From: Burkholderiaceae bacterium
GTDB taxonomy: Bacteria > Pseudomonadota > Gammaproteobacteria > Burkholderiales > Burkholderiaceae_C
Assembly (NCBI GenBank): GCA_017856435.1
Contig: JAFMFB010000014.1
Coordinates: 1 to 55,672 of the forward strand
Direction: 5' to 3'
Length of the DNA: 55,672 nucleotides
Below are positions 9,120 to 18,969 of the stretch, piece by piece. How positions within the stretch are numbered: the stretch's first letter is position 1; each line of letters opens with the position of its first letter. Position numbers and translations under genes: made by a program. Under the pieces are notes generated by a model, which saw only the letters and a list, made by a program, of their open reading frames with translations, was not told the origin of the DNA and searched no databases.

Positions 9120-11057
9120 TTACTTCGGTTCAACCCGCAGCATGAGATAGGCCTGGCGGCGGAAATAGAAGTCGGCCACGTAATCCTGATACGCCGGCCC
9201 AAGGTTCTGGAGCACCAGCGAGAGCTCCGCCCGATGATCGCCCCAACGCATGCGCTTGGCCAAACGCAAGTCGGTACGGCTCATGGCCGGCGCGATCTGA
9301 TTGAGGCCCGGATAGTTGGCCCGCTCCAATTGGTTGTACATGAGGCTTAGTTCAAACTGATGCGGCAAGCGCTGCATGGCCATCAAACTCGTGGTGACAT
9401 TAGGCAGCGTGGGCAAGGCGCCCTGGTTGTTCCATCCGGTGTCCACATAGGCTTGTGAAAAGATCAGCCGACCACGCGTCCAGGGTTTCCAGCTCAGCTG
9501 GTACTCTGCCCCCCGGATCGAGAAATTGGACTGGTTGGTGAAGTCGACAGCATTGATCGGTTGCCCGGGGGGCATTAGCGCAGACTGTTCGGTTCGAATA
9601 AAGTCGCGCACCTCCTCCTCAAACAAACGGACATCCACACTTACAGCCTTATGGGAAAACTCACCCAGATACCCAATTTCTCGTGAATTGATACGCTCAG
9701 CCGAAACATTCCCGGTGGACAAATGAGTGGCCACCAACCCGACGCCTGGCACGCTGTACCAAACATTGCTGTATTTTTCAAATAGCGACGGGGGGCGGTA
9801 GGCACTTGTCACCCCATAGCGCAAGGTGTGGCCCTTGGCGACCTGCCAATTCAGCATGGCACGCGGCGCAAAACGATCAGTGTCTATGGAATTGCTCTCC
9901 CACAACCCGCCCAGATTGAGCAGCAGCTGTTCATGCAGGCGCCACTCGGCATTGGTGAACAGCCGACGAAACACGTTCACAAAGTCCGCACTGGATCCAA
10001 AAGCAGCTTGTGATACCAGCCGCTCATTGCGCAGTTCGCCACCCCAGACCAACCTTAGGGCGGGACTGGCCACCACGGTGTGTTGCAGCATCAGGGTGTC
10101 ACTGCTGGCACGCGCACCTGTATCCACCAAGATCCCATAGGTACCGTGCAAAAAATTGTCGCGCAGAGCCTCTTGAGTACTGGATGCCTGTAGCTGCAAC
10201 TCCTGGTTCGCGCTGATCTGGCGGCGCCAGTCCAACTGGGCATAACTGGTAGTGATCAGGCGATAGCGTGGCAGATTGCCCACTTCACTGGCAAAGCCAA
10301 CGCCGGCTTCGTTGTTGCTCTGGCCCAGTCGGAATTCAAGCGTATCGCTGACGCTGGGATGGAGGTCGGCACGCAGGTTGAACCGATCCACCTGCACAGG
10401 CCCACTGCTGCCTTCCAGGCCCCGGTCTGAACGCCGATCGGCACTGAGCCGGAAACGGGCCCGCTCATCACCCCAGCCCAGACGCACCAGCGTATCCTGA
10501 ATGTTGTTGTCACCCCGCGCCACACTGGCAAATGCGCCCAGGGTATCGGCGGTATCCCGAGTAACAATGTTGATGGTGCCCAGGAATGCCCGTGCGCCAT
10601 AACTGGCTGAGTTGGATCCCCGTAGAACCTCGATACGCTCGATGTCGTCCAGCGCGACGGTCTGCAAACCCGATCCGGTACTGCCCAACACTAGGGGCGA
10701 ATACACCGAACGACCGTCCACCATGACCTGGATGTGGTTGGAAAAATCCGTCATGTTGGTGTGGTAACCGCCCTGCGGCGAATAAGCCTCAAATGACTGG
10801 CTGGCCCGAAACCCGGGGACCAGCCGCAACAGGTCCGCCACATCCCGCGCGCCAGACATGCGGATCATGTCGCGGTCTATGACGGTCATGGCGGCGGGCA
10901 CATCCTGCTGGCGCTGGGGCAAGCGGGCCGCTGACAACACCACCGGAAACTCGGCGTAATAATCCTGCTCACTCACCGGCGCTCGGGTCTGTGCCAGCAG
11001 CGGTATGGGCAAGAGCAACGCGGCAACGATGGCTCTGTGAAATATGAGGCTATGCAT
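9120..11057 (-). CDS. TonB-dependent outer-membrane receptor
   Basis: 645 residues from the ATG at 11057, chosen for the AAGGAG ribosome site just upstream and the signal peptide MHSLIFHRAIVAALLLPIPL; an earlier in-frame start would put 27 non-signal residues in front. A TonB-box-like stretch (EFPVVLSAARL) is followed by the plug domain (about 40-160; VPAAMTVIDRDMI, IERIEVLRGSNSASYG, GTINIVTRD) and a long beta-barrel region (AELSLVLQNLGPAYQDYV near the end). There is no N-terminal STN signalling domain, so it is not a FecA-type transducer. The C-terminus (LMLRVEPK) lacks the usual final aromatic residue. Likely role: energised uptake of a scarce ligand across the outer membrane. First gene of the three-gene minus-strand operon. 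Confidence 0.88.
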   Translation of the reverse strand: MHSLIFHRAIVAALLLPIPLLAQTRAPVSEQDYYAEFPVVLSAARLPQRQQDVPAAMTVIDRDMIRMSGARDVADLLRLVPGFRASQSFEAYSPQGGYHTNMTDFSNHIQVMVDGRSVYSPLVLGSTGSGLQTVALDDIERIEVLRGSNSASYGARAFLGTINIVTRDTADTLGAFASVARGDNNIQDTLVRLGWGDERARFRLSADRRSDRGLEGSSGPVQVDRFNLRADLHPSVSDTLEFRLGQSNNEAGVGFASEVGNLPRYRLITTSYAQLDWRRQISANQELQLQASSTQEALRDNFLHGTYGILVDTGARASSDTLMLQHTVVASPALRLVWGGELRNERLVSQAAFGSSADFVNVFRRLFTNAEWRLHEQLLLNLGGLWESNSIDTDRFAPRAMLNWQVAKGHTLRYGVTSAYRPPSLFEKYSNVWYSVPGVGLVATHLSTGNVSAERINSREIGYLGEFSHKAVSVDVRLFEEEVRDFIRTEQSALMPPGQPINAVDFTNQSNFSIRGAEYQLSWKPWTRGRLIFSQAYVDTGWNNQGALPTLPNVTTSLMAMQRLPHQFELSLMYNQLERANYPGLNQIAPAMSRTDLRLAKRMRWGDHRAELSLVLQNLGPAYQDYVADFYFRRQAYLMLRVEPK

Positions 11058-11173
11058 TGGGAACTCCTTGTGTGACAGACCTTTTGGCGCGTCTGCCGGC
11101 CTCACAACGTTGACTTTAGGGGATTCTGACCCGTTCAAGTCGCCCGGTCACCGGAATTAGCGACAATATCGCC

Positions 11174-12322
11174 ATGTCCGAACGCGTGATTCCCTTGATC
11201 GAGCAGCGTCTGGGGCCACTGGCTCCCCCGCCCGCTGCCTTGGCTGCGACCAGCCGGATTGTGCCCAACGGCCTGCTGGCCGATACCCTGGGCCGCCCGC
11301 TGACGGATTTGCGCATCAGTGTCACCGACCGCTGCAACTTCCGCTGCAGCTACTGCATGCCCAAGGAAATCTTTGACAAGGATTACCCCTACCTGCCCCA
11401 CGCTTCGCTGCTGACTTTCGAGGAAATCACCCGGGTGGCCAAGCAGTTTGTGGCCCATGGGGTGCGCAAGATCAGGCTCACCGGCGGCGAACCCCTGCTG
11501 CGCAAGAACCTGGAAATCCTGATCGAGCAGCTGGCCGCGCTGCGTACGGTGGATGGCTTGCCGCTGGACCTGACCCTCACCACCAACGGCGCCCTGCTGG
11601 CCCGCAAGGCCCGCGCCCTGAAGGACGCCGGGCTGCAGCGCGTCACCGTCAGTCTTGACGGCCTGGACGACGCGGTGTTCCGGCAAATGAACGATGTGGA
11701 CTTTCCAGTGGCCGGTGTGCTGGAGGGCATCGCTGCGGCCCAGTCGGTGGGGCTGGGGCCGATCAAGGTCAATATGGTGGTCAAGCGCGGTACCAATGAC
11801 CAGCAGATCCTGCCCATGGCCCGCCACTTCCGCGGCTCGGGTATCACCCTGCGCTTCATCGAATACATGGATGTTGGCGCCACCAACGGCTGGCGCATGG
11901 ACGAGGTGCTGCCTTCAGCCGAGGTGATTCAGCGCCTTCATGCCGAGCTACCCCTGATCCAGCTCTCGCCCTCGGTGGCGGGTGAAACCGCAGAACGCTG
12001 GGGCTACCTGGGCGCCGATGGCCGCCACGACCCGGAACTCGGTGAAATTGGCGTGATCAGCAGCGTGACCCAGGCGTTTTGCCGCGACTGCAACCGCGCC
12101 CGCCTGTCCACCGAGGGCCAGCTCTATCTGTGCCTGTTTGCCACCCAGGGCCACGACCTGCGCTCCCTGATTCGCGGTCAGGCCGATGACGCGGCGCTGG
12201 CCTCTGCCATTGGCCACATCTGGCAGGCCCGCGCCGACCGCTATTCCGAGCTGCGCGGCTCTCAGCCCGCCGACGCTGCGGGCCAGGTCCGTCGTGTCGA
12301 AATGAGTTATATCGGGGGATGA
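11174..12322 (+). CDS. moaA: GTP 3',8-cyclase MoaA
   Basis: 382 residues. The radical-SAM cluster motif is C54-x3-C58-x2-C61 (CNFRCSYC). The second, substrate-binding cluster uses C303, C306 and C320 ([10 protein letters not shown]...C). The chain ends SYIGG, the conserved C-terminal double glycine. It converts GTP to (8S)-3',8-cyclo-7,8-dihydroguanosine 5'-triphosphate, the first step of molybdopterin synthesis; MoaC follows in the pathway but is not here. No Shine-Dalgarno is obvious, and a small stem (GCGA/TCGC) sits directly before the ATG. First of three co-directional cofactor genes; divergent from the TonB-receptor operon with 116 nt between. Confidence 0.96.
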   Translation: MSERVIPLIEQRLGPLAPPPAALAATSRIVPNGLLADTLGRPLTDLRISVTDRCNFRCSYCMPKEIFDKDYPYLPHASLLTFEEITRVAKQFVAHGVRKIRLTGGEPLLRKNLEILIEQLAALRTVDGLPLDLTLTTNGALLARKARALKDAGLQRVTVSLDGLDDAVFRQMNDVDFPVAGVLEGIAAAQSVGLGPIKVNMVVKRGTNDQQILPMARHFRGSGITLRFIEYMDVGATNGWRMDEVLPSAEVIQRLHAELPLIQLSPSVAGETAERWGYLGADGRHDPELGEIGVISSVTQAFCRDCNRARLSTEGQLYLCLFATQGHDLRSLIRGQADDAALASAIGHIWQARADRYSELRGSQPADAAGQVRRVEMSYIGG

Positions 12323-12386
12323 AAATCATCAGCCGAGCGGGTCTTCCACTGGCACCCAAATTCAGTTTGTCTTCCAGCTATTTTTC

Positions 12387-13010
12387 ATGATCGAAACACA
12401 AGATATCACTGGGCTGATCCTGGCGGGCGGTCGCGGCAGCCGAATGGGCGGCGCTGACAAGGGCCTGCAAAACTTCAACGGAATGCCCATGGCCCTATAC
12501 ACCCTGATGCGGCTTCAGTTGCAGGTGGGGCAGCTCATCATCAACGCCAACCGCAATCTGGGCGCCTATGAATCCTTTGGCGTGCCAGTCTGGCCCGATG
12601 TGCTGGAAGACTATGCCGGCCCGCTGGCGGGTTTTCTGACCGGGCTGGAGCGCTGCGAAACGCCCTACCTGGTCACGGTGCCGTGTGACACCCCGAATTT
12701 TCCGATCGACCTGGTGACACGGTTGGCGGCCGAACTTGAGCGCGAAGGGGCCGAGATTGCCATGGCTGCAGCCCCTGAAACCGGCAAGGACGGGCAGCGG
12801 GTGGTGCGCAGCCAGCCGGTGTTCTGCCTGCTGCACACCGATCTGATGGAAAGCCTGGCCGCATTCACCCGCCAGGGCGGCCGGAAAATCGACGCCTGGA
12901 CCGCTCAGCACAAGACCGTGCTGGTGCCGTTTGATACACCGAGCGATGATCCCAACGCCTTTGCCAACGCCAACACCGCTGCCGAACTGCAGCAGCTTAA
13001 GAAACCCTGA
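12387..13010 (+). CDS. mobA: Molybdenum cofactor guanylyltransferase MobA
   Basis: 207 residues. [18 protein letters not shown] near the N-terminus is the GTP-binding signature of MobA, followed by VPCDTPNFP (metal-binding Asp) and QPVFCLLH, typical of the family. It attaches GMP to Mo-molybdopterin to give the MGD cofactor used by DMSO-reductase-family enzymes such as nitrate reductase and formate dehydrogenase. It sits 64 nt after moaA and 3 nt before moeA, so translation of the last two is probably coupled. Length is normal for the family. Confidence 0.95.
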   Translation: MIETQDITGLILAGGRGSRMGGADKGLQNFNGMPMALYTLMRLQLQVGQLIINANRNLGAYESFGVPVWPDVLEDYAGPLAGFLTGLERCETPYLVTVPCDTPNFPIDLVTRLAAELEREGAEIAMAAAPETGKDGQRVVRSQPVFCLLHTDLMESLAAFTRQGGRKIDAWTAQHKTVLVPFDTPSDDPNAFANANTAAELQQLKKP

Positions 13011-13013
13011 GGC

Positions 13014-14300
13014 ATGAAGACCGTCGAACAGATTGCTGCCGAGCTGCAAGCTTATGACCCGCAGGCGCTGAGCGCATCTGCGGTCAACGCTTTTCTGGCC
13101 AAGCTGGTGGCGCCCGTCTCGGACAGCGAAAGCCTGCCCCTGTTCGAGGCGCTGGACCGGGTGCTGGCGCAGGATGTGGTGTCACCGGTGAGCGTGCCGC
13201 CCCACGACAACTCGGCCATGGATGGCTTTGCGTTTGATGGCGCTCAACTGCAGGCAGCCCAACCCGTGCACCTGGCTTGCGTGGGCACGGCGCTGGCCGG
13301 CAAGGCCTGGCAGGGCACTGTGGGGCCAGGGCAATGTGTGCGCATCATGACCGGCGCCATCATGCCTGCCGGACTGGATACAGTGCTGCCCCAGGAACTG
13401 GCCCAGGTCCAAGGCGATCAGGTGGTGGTGCGGCCCGGCCTGCTGCAAGCCGGAGACAACCGCCGCCAGGCCGGTGAGGATGTGTTGCAGGGTCAGCCTG
13501 CCCTGCGCCAGGGCACGCGGCTGTCACCCGCCGCGCTGGGGCTGGCCGCCAGCCTGGGCATTCCCACCGTCAAGGTGTGGCGCAAGTTGAAGGTGGCTTA
13601 TTTCTCGACTGGCGATGAAATCCTCAGCCTGGGTGACGCGCCGCGTGAAGGGGCGGTGTATGACAGTAACCGCTACACCGTCTTTGGCCTGTTGACCCGA
13701 CTGGGTGTCGAGGTGCTGGACTTTGGCGTGGTGGGCGATGACCCGACCCAACTGCAAGCCACCTTCGAGCAGGCCGCCCGCCAGGCCGATGCGATTATCA
13801 CCAGTGGTGGGGTCAGCGTGGGAGAGGCCGATCACACCAAGACCATGATGAAAAAACTGGGCGATGTGGCCTTTTGGCGCATCGCCATGCGGCCCGGTCG
13901 ACCCATGGCCGTGGGGCGCATCGGCAAGGCCACGCCACAGGGTGGCAGTGCCATTCTTTTTGGCCTGCCCGGCAACCCGGTGGCGGTGATGGTGACTTTT
14001 TTGGCGTTTGTGCGCCCTGCCCTGCTGCAGATGATGGGCGCGCACAGCGAACCCACCCCGCTGCTGCGGGCCCGCAGTCAGGAGACCTTGCGCAAGAAGC
14101 CGGGACGCACCGAATATCAGCGCGGGATTGTCAGCACCGCCTCCGACGGCAGCCTGCAGGTGCGCACCACCGGCAACCAGGGCTCGGGGGTGCTCAGCTC
14201 CATGGTGCAGGGCAACGGCCTGATCGTGCTGCACCATGGCCAGGGCACAGTAAACCTGGGTGATGAGGTCGATGTGATGATGTTTGACGGGGTGATCTGA
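13014..14300 (+). CDS. moeA: Molybdopterin molybdenumtransferase MoeA
   Basis: 428 residues. The N-terminal domains contain VPPHDNSAMDGFA, the MoeA signature, and IMTGAIMPAGLDTV. The central MogA-like domain has FSTGDEI, YDSNRYT and ITSGGVSVGEADHT, which bind molybdopterin-AMP and metal. FGLPGNPVAVMVTF and a C-terminal beta domain follow. It inserts molybdate into adenylylated molybdopterin. It starts 3 nt after mobA and closes this three-gene group. A T7 run (in 14351-14365) lies downstream, but without a stem before it. Confidence 0.95.
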   Translation: MKTVEQIAAELQAYDPQALSASAVNAFLAKLVAPVSDSESLPLFEALDRVLAQDVVSPVSVPPHDNSAMDGFAFDGAQLQAAQPVHLACVGTALAGKAWQGTVGPGQCVRIMTGAIMPAGLDTVLPQELAQVQGDQVVVRPGLLQAGDNRRQAGEDVLQGQPALRQGTRLSPAALGLAASLGIPTVKVWRKLKVAYFSTGDEILSLGDAPREGAVYDSNRYTVFGLLTRLGVEVLDFGVVGDDPTQLQATFEQAARQADAIITSGGVSVGEADHTKTMMKKLGDVAFWRIAMRPGRPMAVGRIGKATPQGGSAILFGLPGNPVAVMVTFLAFVRPALLQMMGAHSEPTPLLRARSQETLRKKPGRTEYQRGIVSTASDGSLQVRTTGNQGSGVLSSMVQGNGLIVLHHGQGTVNLGDEVDVMMFDGVI

Positions 14301-14379
14301 GCCGACCCCGGCGGCGATGGCCCATGTGTGCTCTCGGGTCTGCGGGTTGTGCGTCCTTTTTTTCCAAGACCTTGATGGT

Positions 14380-15636
14380 CTAACGCGCCAACCACCGCTG
14401 CACCCCCGCCGCGGCGCGGCGTCCGCTGGCCAGGCAGGCGGTCAGCAGATAGCCCCCGGTGGGCGCCTCCCAGTCCAGCATTTCGCCGGCGCAGAACACG
14501 CCAGGCAGGTCTTTGAGCATCAGGTCTGAGGTCAGCGCGTCAAAGCGCACCCCGCCGGCACTGCTGATGGCTTCATCGATCGGTCGGGCAGCCACCAGCC
14601 GCAGACCCAGATGCTTGATGGCGGCGGCCAGTTGCTGCGGGTTGTGCATGCCCTCGCTTCCCAGCACCTCGTGCAATACCGCGACCTTGATGCCATCGAG
14701 CCCGAGCCGGCTCTTGAGGTGGCTGGTAAGCGACTTCGAACCCCGTGGATGCCTGACCTCGGCCAGGACCCGCTCGGGCGGCAGATCAGGCAACAGGTCC
14801 AGAGTCAGCATGGCATGACCGGCGCGCTCGATCTCATCGCGCAAAAGATCGGCAACTGCGTAGATCAGGCTGCCTTCCACGCCGGTGGCCGTGGCCACGA
14901 ATTCGCCCTTGCGCTGAAACTGCCGCCCCGCCTGATCGGTCAAGGACACCGCCACAGTCTTGAACGGCTGACCGGCGTAACGCTTGGCGAAATAGTCGCT
15001 CCAGCCCAGCCCATCAAAACCACAATTGGCCGGCTTGAGCGGCGCCAGACCGACGCCTCGTTCACCCAACAGGCGCATCCAGGCCCCGTCCGAGCCGAGT
15101 CGGGCCCAGCTGCCACCGCCCAGTGCCAGCACCAGGGCATCGGGCTGCACGGTGTGCGCACCCTGAGGGGTGTCAAAGCTGAGCGCCGAACCATCGGGAA
15201 CCCAACCCGTCCAGCGGTGCCGCATATGAAAGTGAACGCCGCTGCGGCCATCGGCAGGATGACGCAAGCGGTGCAGCCAGGCCCGTAGCAAGGGCGCCGC
15301 CTTCATGTCGATGGGAAAGACCCGTCCGGAACTGCCCACAAAGGTGGTCAGCCCCAGGCCCTGAACCCAGGCTCGCAGCTCGGTGGGACCAAACTCGCGT
15401 AGCAGGGGCTCGATATCGGACTGACGCGCGCCATAACGGGTGACAAAGCGGGGCATTGGCTCGGCATGGGTCAGGTTCAGCCCGCCGCGGCCTGCCAGTA
15501 AGAACTTGCGTCCGACCGAGGGCATGGCGTCATACAGGTCCACCTGCAGACCAGCCTGCAACAATATCTCCGCCGCCATCAGGCCGGCCGGGCCACCGCC
15601 AATCACCGCGACCCGTTGCGGCGGCTGCTCAGCCAT
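14380..15636 (-). CDS. HI0933-like flavoprotein (TIGR03862-type NAD(P)/FAD oxidoreductase)
   Basis: 418 residues from ATG 15636, which gives the standard start just before the FAD-binding Rossmann motif RVAVIGGGPAGLMAAE; an earlier TTG start would add 10 residues. GRGGLNLTHAEP, ALVLALGGGSWARLGSDG and the C-terminal GVFCAGEMLDWEAPTGGYLLTACLASG (split here only by reading) are hallmarks of the HI0933/YhiN family. The C-terminal segment binds FAD. The cellular substrate of this widespread family is not established. It converges on moeA (79-nt gap) and is 93 nt downstream of the addA-type gene on the same strand. Confidence 0.9.
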   Translation of the reverse strand: MAEQPPQRVAVIGGGPAGLMAAEILLQAGLQVDLYDAMPSVGRKFLLAGRGGLNLTHAEPMPRFVTRYGARQSDIEPLLREFGPTELRAWVQGLGLTTFVGSSGRVFPIDMKAAPLLRAWLHRLRHPADGRSGVHFHMRHRWTGWVPDGSALSFDTPQGAHTVQPDALVLALGGGSWARLGSDGAWMRLLGERGVGLAPLKPANCGFDGLGWSDYFAKRYAGQPFKTVAVSLTDQAGRQFQRKGEFVATATGVEGSLIYAVADLLRDEIERAGHAMLTLDLLPDLPPERVLAEVRHPRGSKSLTSHLKSRLGLDGIKVAVLHEVLGSEGMHNPQQLAAAIKHLGLRLVAARPIDEAISSAGGVRFDALTSDLMLKDLPGVFCAGEMLDWEAPTGGYLLTACLASGRRAAAGVQRWLAR

Positions 15637-15729
15637 GGTGGCGCCCAGTCCCAGCTTGGGTCTCAACTTTGAGGCTTGCCTTGACGGCGCAGGCAGACCT
15701 TGGCAGAAGGATCGTCCCAGGCGTGTGGG

Positions 15730-18700
15730 TCATGCAATTTCCTCGAGCGACCCGGAGGCACTCAAAAAAGCGGCCCGCACCCGCGCGCCGGGCTGGGCGG
15801 CCTGCACGCAATCGCGGTAGCCGCGCAACTGGGCCAGCAGTTCGGCCTGTTGATGGGCTTGCGTGGCGAGCTTGTAGTCCAGCACCCACCACGCGCCGTC
15901 ACGGGTTTGCACCAGACGATCAATCCGCCCCACCCGGCCTTGCACGCTGACCGGGACTTCATTGCCATGCCACTTGAGCTGCGCACGCTGCCAGGCCCAT
16001 CGACCTTCGCCCGTCAGAATGGCCCTGGCCCCGTCAGCCGCCTGTGTCAGATGCTGCGGTGAAAGCTTGAACTCGGCAGCGACCCGCGCGAGTTGGGTTG
16101 GGTCTGGCCCGACAGCATCCAGACCCGTCCACTCCAGCAAGCGGTGCATGGCCGATCCGATACGGGCCATCAGGTTGTCCTCGGTATCGGCCTGATCGCG
16201 CACGGGGCCATCTGGGGTCAACTGCAGGCCTGGCAGCACCGCCAGTCGGATCAGTTGCCCAGGCTGCAGTTGGGGTTGGGGTTGGGCGGCAGCCAGGTGC
16301 GCGGGGCTAAGCGTTGTGCAAGACGGCTGCAGCCGCTGCCACCAGCTCAGTGGGTTCGCGTTCTGGGGCTGGTTGGCCGACAGCACCAGCGCTGTCTTGG
16401 CCCGGGTCATGGCCACATACAGCGCATTGAGTTCCTCGCGCTGACGCTCCTGCTGCTCCCGCCTGAAGGCATCCTGCGCGCTGGGTGGCACCCGGTTTTC
16501 GCTGGCTAGAAAGACAAAGCCCCGGGGCTGTTCGTCCTGACCAGGCCAGTCCAGCAACACACTCATGGTCTGGCTGCGTTGGGCGGGTGCGTCGGCATCG
16601 AGCAGCATGACCAGGCTGGCTTCCAGTCCCTTGGCCCCATGCACCGTCAAAAGTTGCACCGCCTCCCGGACGGCCGTTTGCGGTGCCATCAGGCCACCCG
16701 CGCGCAAGGCGCGCACCAGGGCATAGGGCGTGGCGTACCGGCCGCCATCGACTTGCAGCGCCGCACTGAGCAGCGCATTCAGGTTGGCGGCAACCCGGGC
16801 GCGCAGGCTCGCAGGTGCGCTAGCCACATAACGGGCCAACAGCTTGCCCTCTTCATAAATGGCATGCAAGGCATCATGGGGCGGCAGGCTGGCGGTCCAC
16901 TGTTGCCAGCGCCGCAGGGTTGCGCCAGCAGCTTGCAGCTGGGGCAGCGCCCAGTCTTGCTGCAACACCTCAAACCAGCTCGTGCCCAAGGTTTTTTGGC
17001 GCAGGGCAATTTCCATCAGGTCCTTATCACTCAGGCCAAAAATTGGAGACCGCAGGGCCCGGGCCAGTGACAGGTCCTGCGTCGGTGAAACCAGGACATC
17101 GAACAAGGCCGTCAAATCCTGCACCTCGGGCGCCTGTCCCAGATCGCTTTTCTCAGGCTGATTGGCGGCGATGCCCAGCGCCTGCAGCTCGGCCTCTAGG
17201 TCGGCCAGTCGCTCGCGCACGCGTGACAACACCATGATCTCGCCCGGCGGAGTGCCCGCTGCGATCTGGGCGGCCAGCCAGCGGGCCGCCTGCCGGCATT
17301 CCAGCTGACGTTGGGTTTCCTCAGCGGTGTGGCGGGCGGTCTGCAGGCTGTCGCGCCACACCGTGACCTCGGCTCGGACCTGGGGGTCGGCCCGTTCAAT
17401 CAGAGGCAGGGCCAGCAATTGGCCGCTGTGTTGCGACTCGGTGCTGTGCGCTCGAAAGCCAGGGTAGGCCTGGTTGTCCCGGGCCCGCTCAAACACCTGG
17501 TTGACCAGTTTCAGCACTGCCGGGGCATTGCGCCGGGTATGGTCACAACTCAGCAGCTCACCGCCCAGTTGCCGCACAAACGACTGCGCGGCCAGGAACA
17601 CCTGGGGTTCCGCACGACGGAATCGGTAAATACTCTGTTTGGGGTCGCCCACAATAAACAAGCGCGGCGCCTCTTGCCCCCCACCCGCCCCAGCATAGGC
17701 GCTGAGCCAGGCATGCAGCGCCTGCCACTGCAGCGGGTTGGTGTCCTGAAATTCGTCGATCAGTAAATGACGGATGCGCGTATCCAGACGTTCCTGCAAC
17801 CAGCCACTGAGCTCGGAATCCTTGAGCATGTGCAGTGCAGCCCGCTCAATGTCGTTCATGTCGATGAAGCCACGGGCACGCTTGAGCTCGGCGTATTCGC
17901 TGTGCATCAGTCGACTCAGTGTGGCCATCTGCTGCTGGTAAAGCCAGGCCTGGTGCTGTTGCATGGCGCTGCACAGTCGCTGCAGCTCTGGCTCGGCTGC
18001 CTGGGCCGCCGCAATTTTTTCAAGGCGATGGTTCAGGCGGTCTTCGTCCTTGACAAACAGAGCTGCACGCAGCGCCTCAAATACCTGGCTTTCAGGCGTG
18101 TTGGCTAGGCATTCAAGGGCGAGGATGATTTTTTCTGCCGCCTGTTGCGGCGTCTTGTTGCGCTCCTGGCCCAGTAAGCGCGCGTGATCGAGCCATCGTT
18201 GCTTCACCTCGGGCCGGTGCAGGCAGTGGGCCGGCGAGGACAGACCGGCAAACTCCGGGTAGAGCTCGCCGGCCATCGGCACAGACAAGGCCACCACCCC
18301 GGCCTGATCGGCCAGAGCGAACTCGACCCGCCGCTGCAAGGCGGCCAGCAGGCCTTTTTCGATCTGGCTTCTGCCGTAACGCTCGACCAGGCTCTGGTAG
18401 TCGGCACACGCGGGGGAGTCTTGCAGTAGTCGCGCCTGAAAGGGTCGCCACACCTGCGCGATCAGGCTGGCGTCCTGTTCGATCAACTCATAGGCAAAGG
18501 GCAACCCAAGTTCTTGCAACACCGACAGCGGGGCCGTACGCAGCAGGGCCGCAAACCAGCTGTGGAACGTTCGGATCTGTACCCCCCGCCCCTGCGCCAG
18601 CAAGAGGTCCTGCAGCTGGCGCAGACTCTGCACCAGCTGGGGTGCTGAAGCAGGGTCCAGGCCCCGCGCCTGCAGTTCACCCAGCAAGCTGGCATCGTCG

Positions 18701-18969
18701 GCACAAGCAAAGTCAGCCAGCCATTGCATGAGGCGTTGCCGCATTTCTCCAGCCGCTTTTTTGGTGAAGGTGATCGCCAGGATGTCTTGCGGCGACACAC
18801 CCTCCAGCAGGGCTCGCACAATGCGCGATACCAGCATCCAGGTCTTGCCCGCACCAGCGCAGGCTTCCACCACCACATGGCGCCGGGGGTCACAGGCCAG
18901 CCGGTAGAAGTCCTGCTGGCTGACCGGCAGCCCGTTGTGCTCAAAGGCGGGCGTCATGGGGGGTGTCAT
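15730..18969 (-). CDS. addA: UvrD-family helicase-nuclease, AddA-like
   Basis: 1079 residues from the ATG at 18969, which overlaps the AddB-like stop (ATGA, 18966-18969). Walker A is ACAGAGKT at 36-43; DEFQDTNPLQW is the Walker B region, FIVGDPKQSIYRFRRAEP motif III/IV, LLTVHGAKGLEA motif V, and ALYVAMTRAK motif VI of superfamily 1A helicases. The C-terminal nuclease carries RID (D1017) and DYK (D1031, K1033) of the PD-(D/E)XK fold. With its partner it should process double-strand breaks and load RecA, the job of RecBCD in other bacteria. Length is close to other AddA proteins. Confidence 0.87.
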   Translation of the reverse strand: MTPPMTPAFEHNGLPVSQQDFYRLACDPRRHVVVEACAGAGKTWMLVSRIVRALLEGVSPQDILAITFTKKAAGEMRQRLMQWLADFACADDASLLGELQARGLDPASAPQLVQSLRQLQDLLLAQGRGVQIRTFHSWFAALLRTAPLSVLQELGLPFAYELIEQDASLIAQVWRPFQARLLQDSPACADYQSLVERYGRSQIEKGLLAALQRRVEFALADQAGVVALSVPMAGELYPEFAGLSSPAHCLHRPEVKQRWLDHARLLGQERNKTPQQAAEKIILALECLANTPESQVFEALRAALFVKDEDRLNHRLEKIAAAQAAEPELQRLCSAMQQHQAWLYQQQMATLSRLMHSEYAELKRARGFIDMNDIERAALHMLKDSELSGWLQERLDTRIRHLLIDEFQDTNPLQWQALHAWLSAYAGAGGGQEAPRLFIVGDPKQSIYRFRRAEPQVFLAAQSFVRQLGGELLSCDHTRRNAPAVLKLVNQVFERARDNQAYPGFRAHSTESQHSGQLLALPLIERADPQVRAEVTVWRDSLQTARHTAEETQRQLECRQAARWLAAQIAAGTPPGEIMVLSRVRERLADLEAELQALGIAANQPEKSDLGQAPEVQDLTALFDVLVSPTQDLSLARALRSPIFGLSDKDLMEIALRQKTLGTSWFEVLQQDWALPQLQAAGATLRRWQQWTASLPPHDALHAIYEEGKLLARYVASAPASLRARVAANLNALLSAALQVDGGRYATPYALVRALRAGGLMAPQTAVREAVQLLTVHGAKGLEASLVMLLDADAPAQRSQTMSVLLDWPGQDEQPRGFVFLASENRVPPSAQDAFRREQQERQREELNALYVAMTRAKTALVLSANQPQNANPLSWWQRLQPSCTTLSPAHLAAAQPQPQLQPGQLIRLAVLPGLQLTPDGPVRDQADTEDNLMARIGSAMHRLLEWTGLDAVGPDPTQLARVAAEFKLSPQHLTQAADGARAILTGEGRWAWQRAQLKWHGNEVPVSVQGRVGRIDRLVQTRDGAWWVLDYKLATQAHQQAELLAQLRGYRDCVQAAQPGARVRAAFLSASGSLEEIA

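Noticed and set aside
14351-14390. T7 run with a nearby AGACC/GGTCT stem between moeA and the flavoprotein gene
   Set aside because: On the plus strand the T-run precedes the stem, and on the minus strand the stem is followed by purines, so neither strand has a terminator layout.
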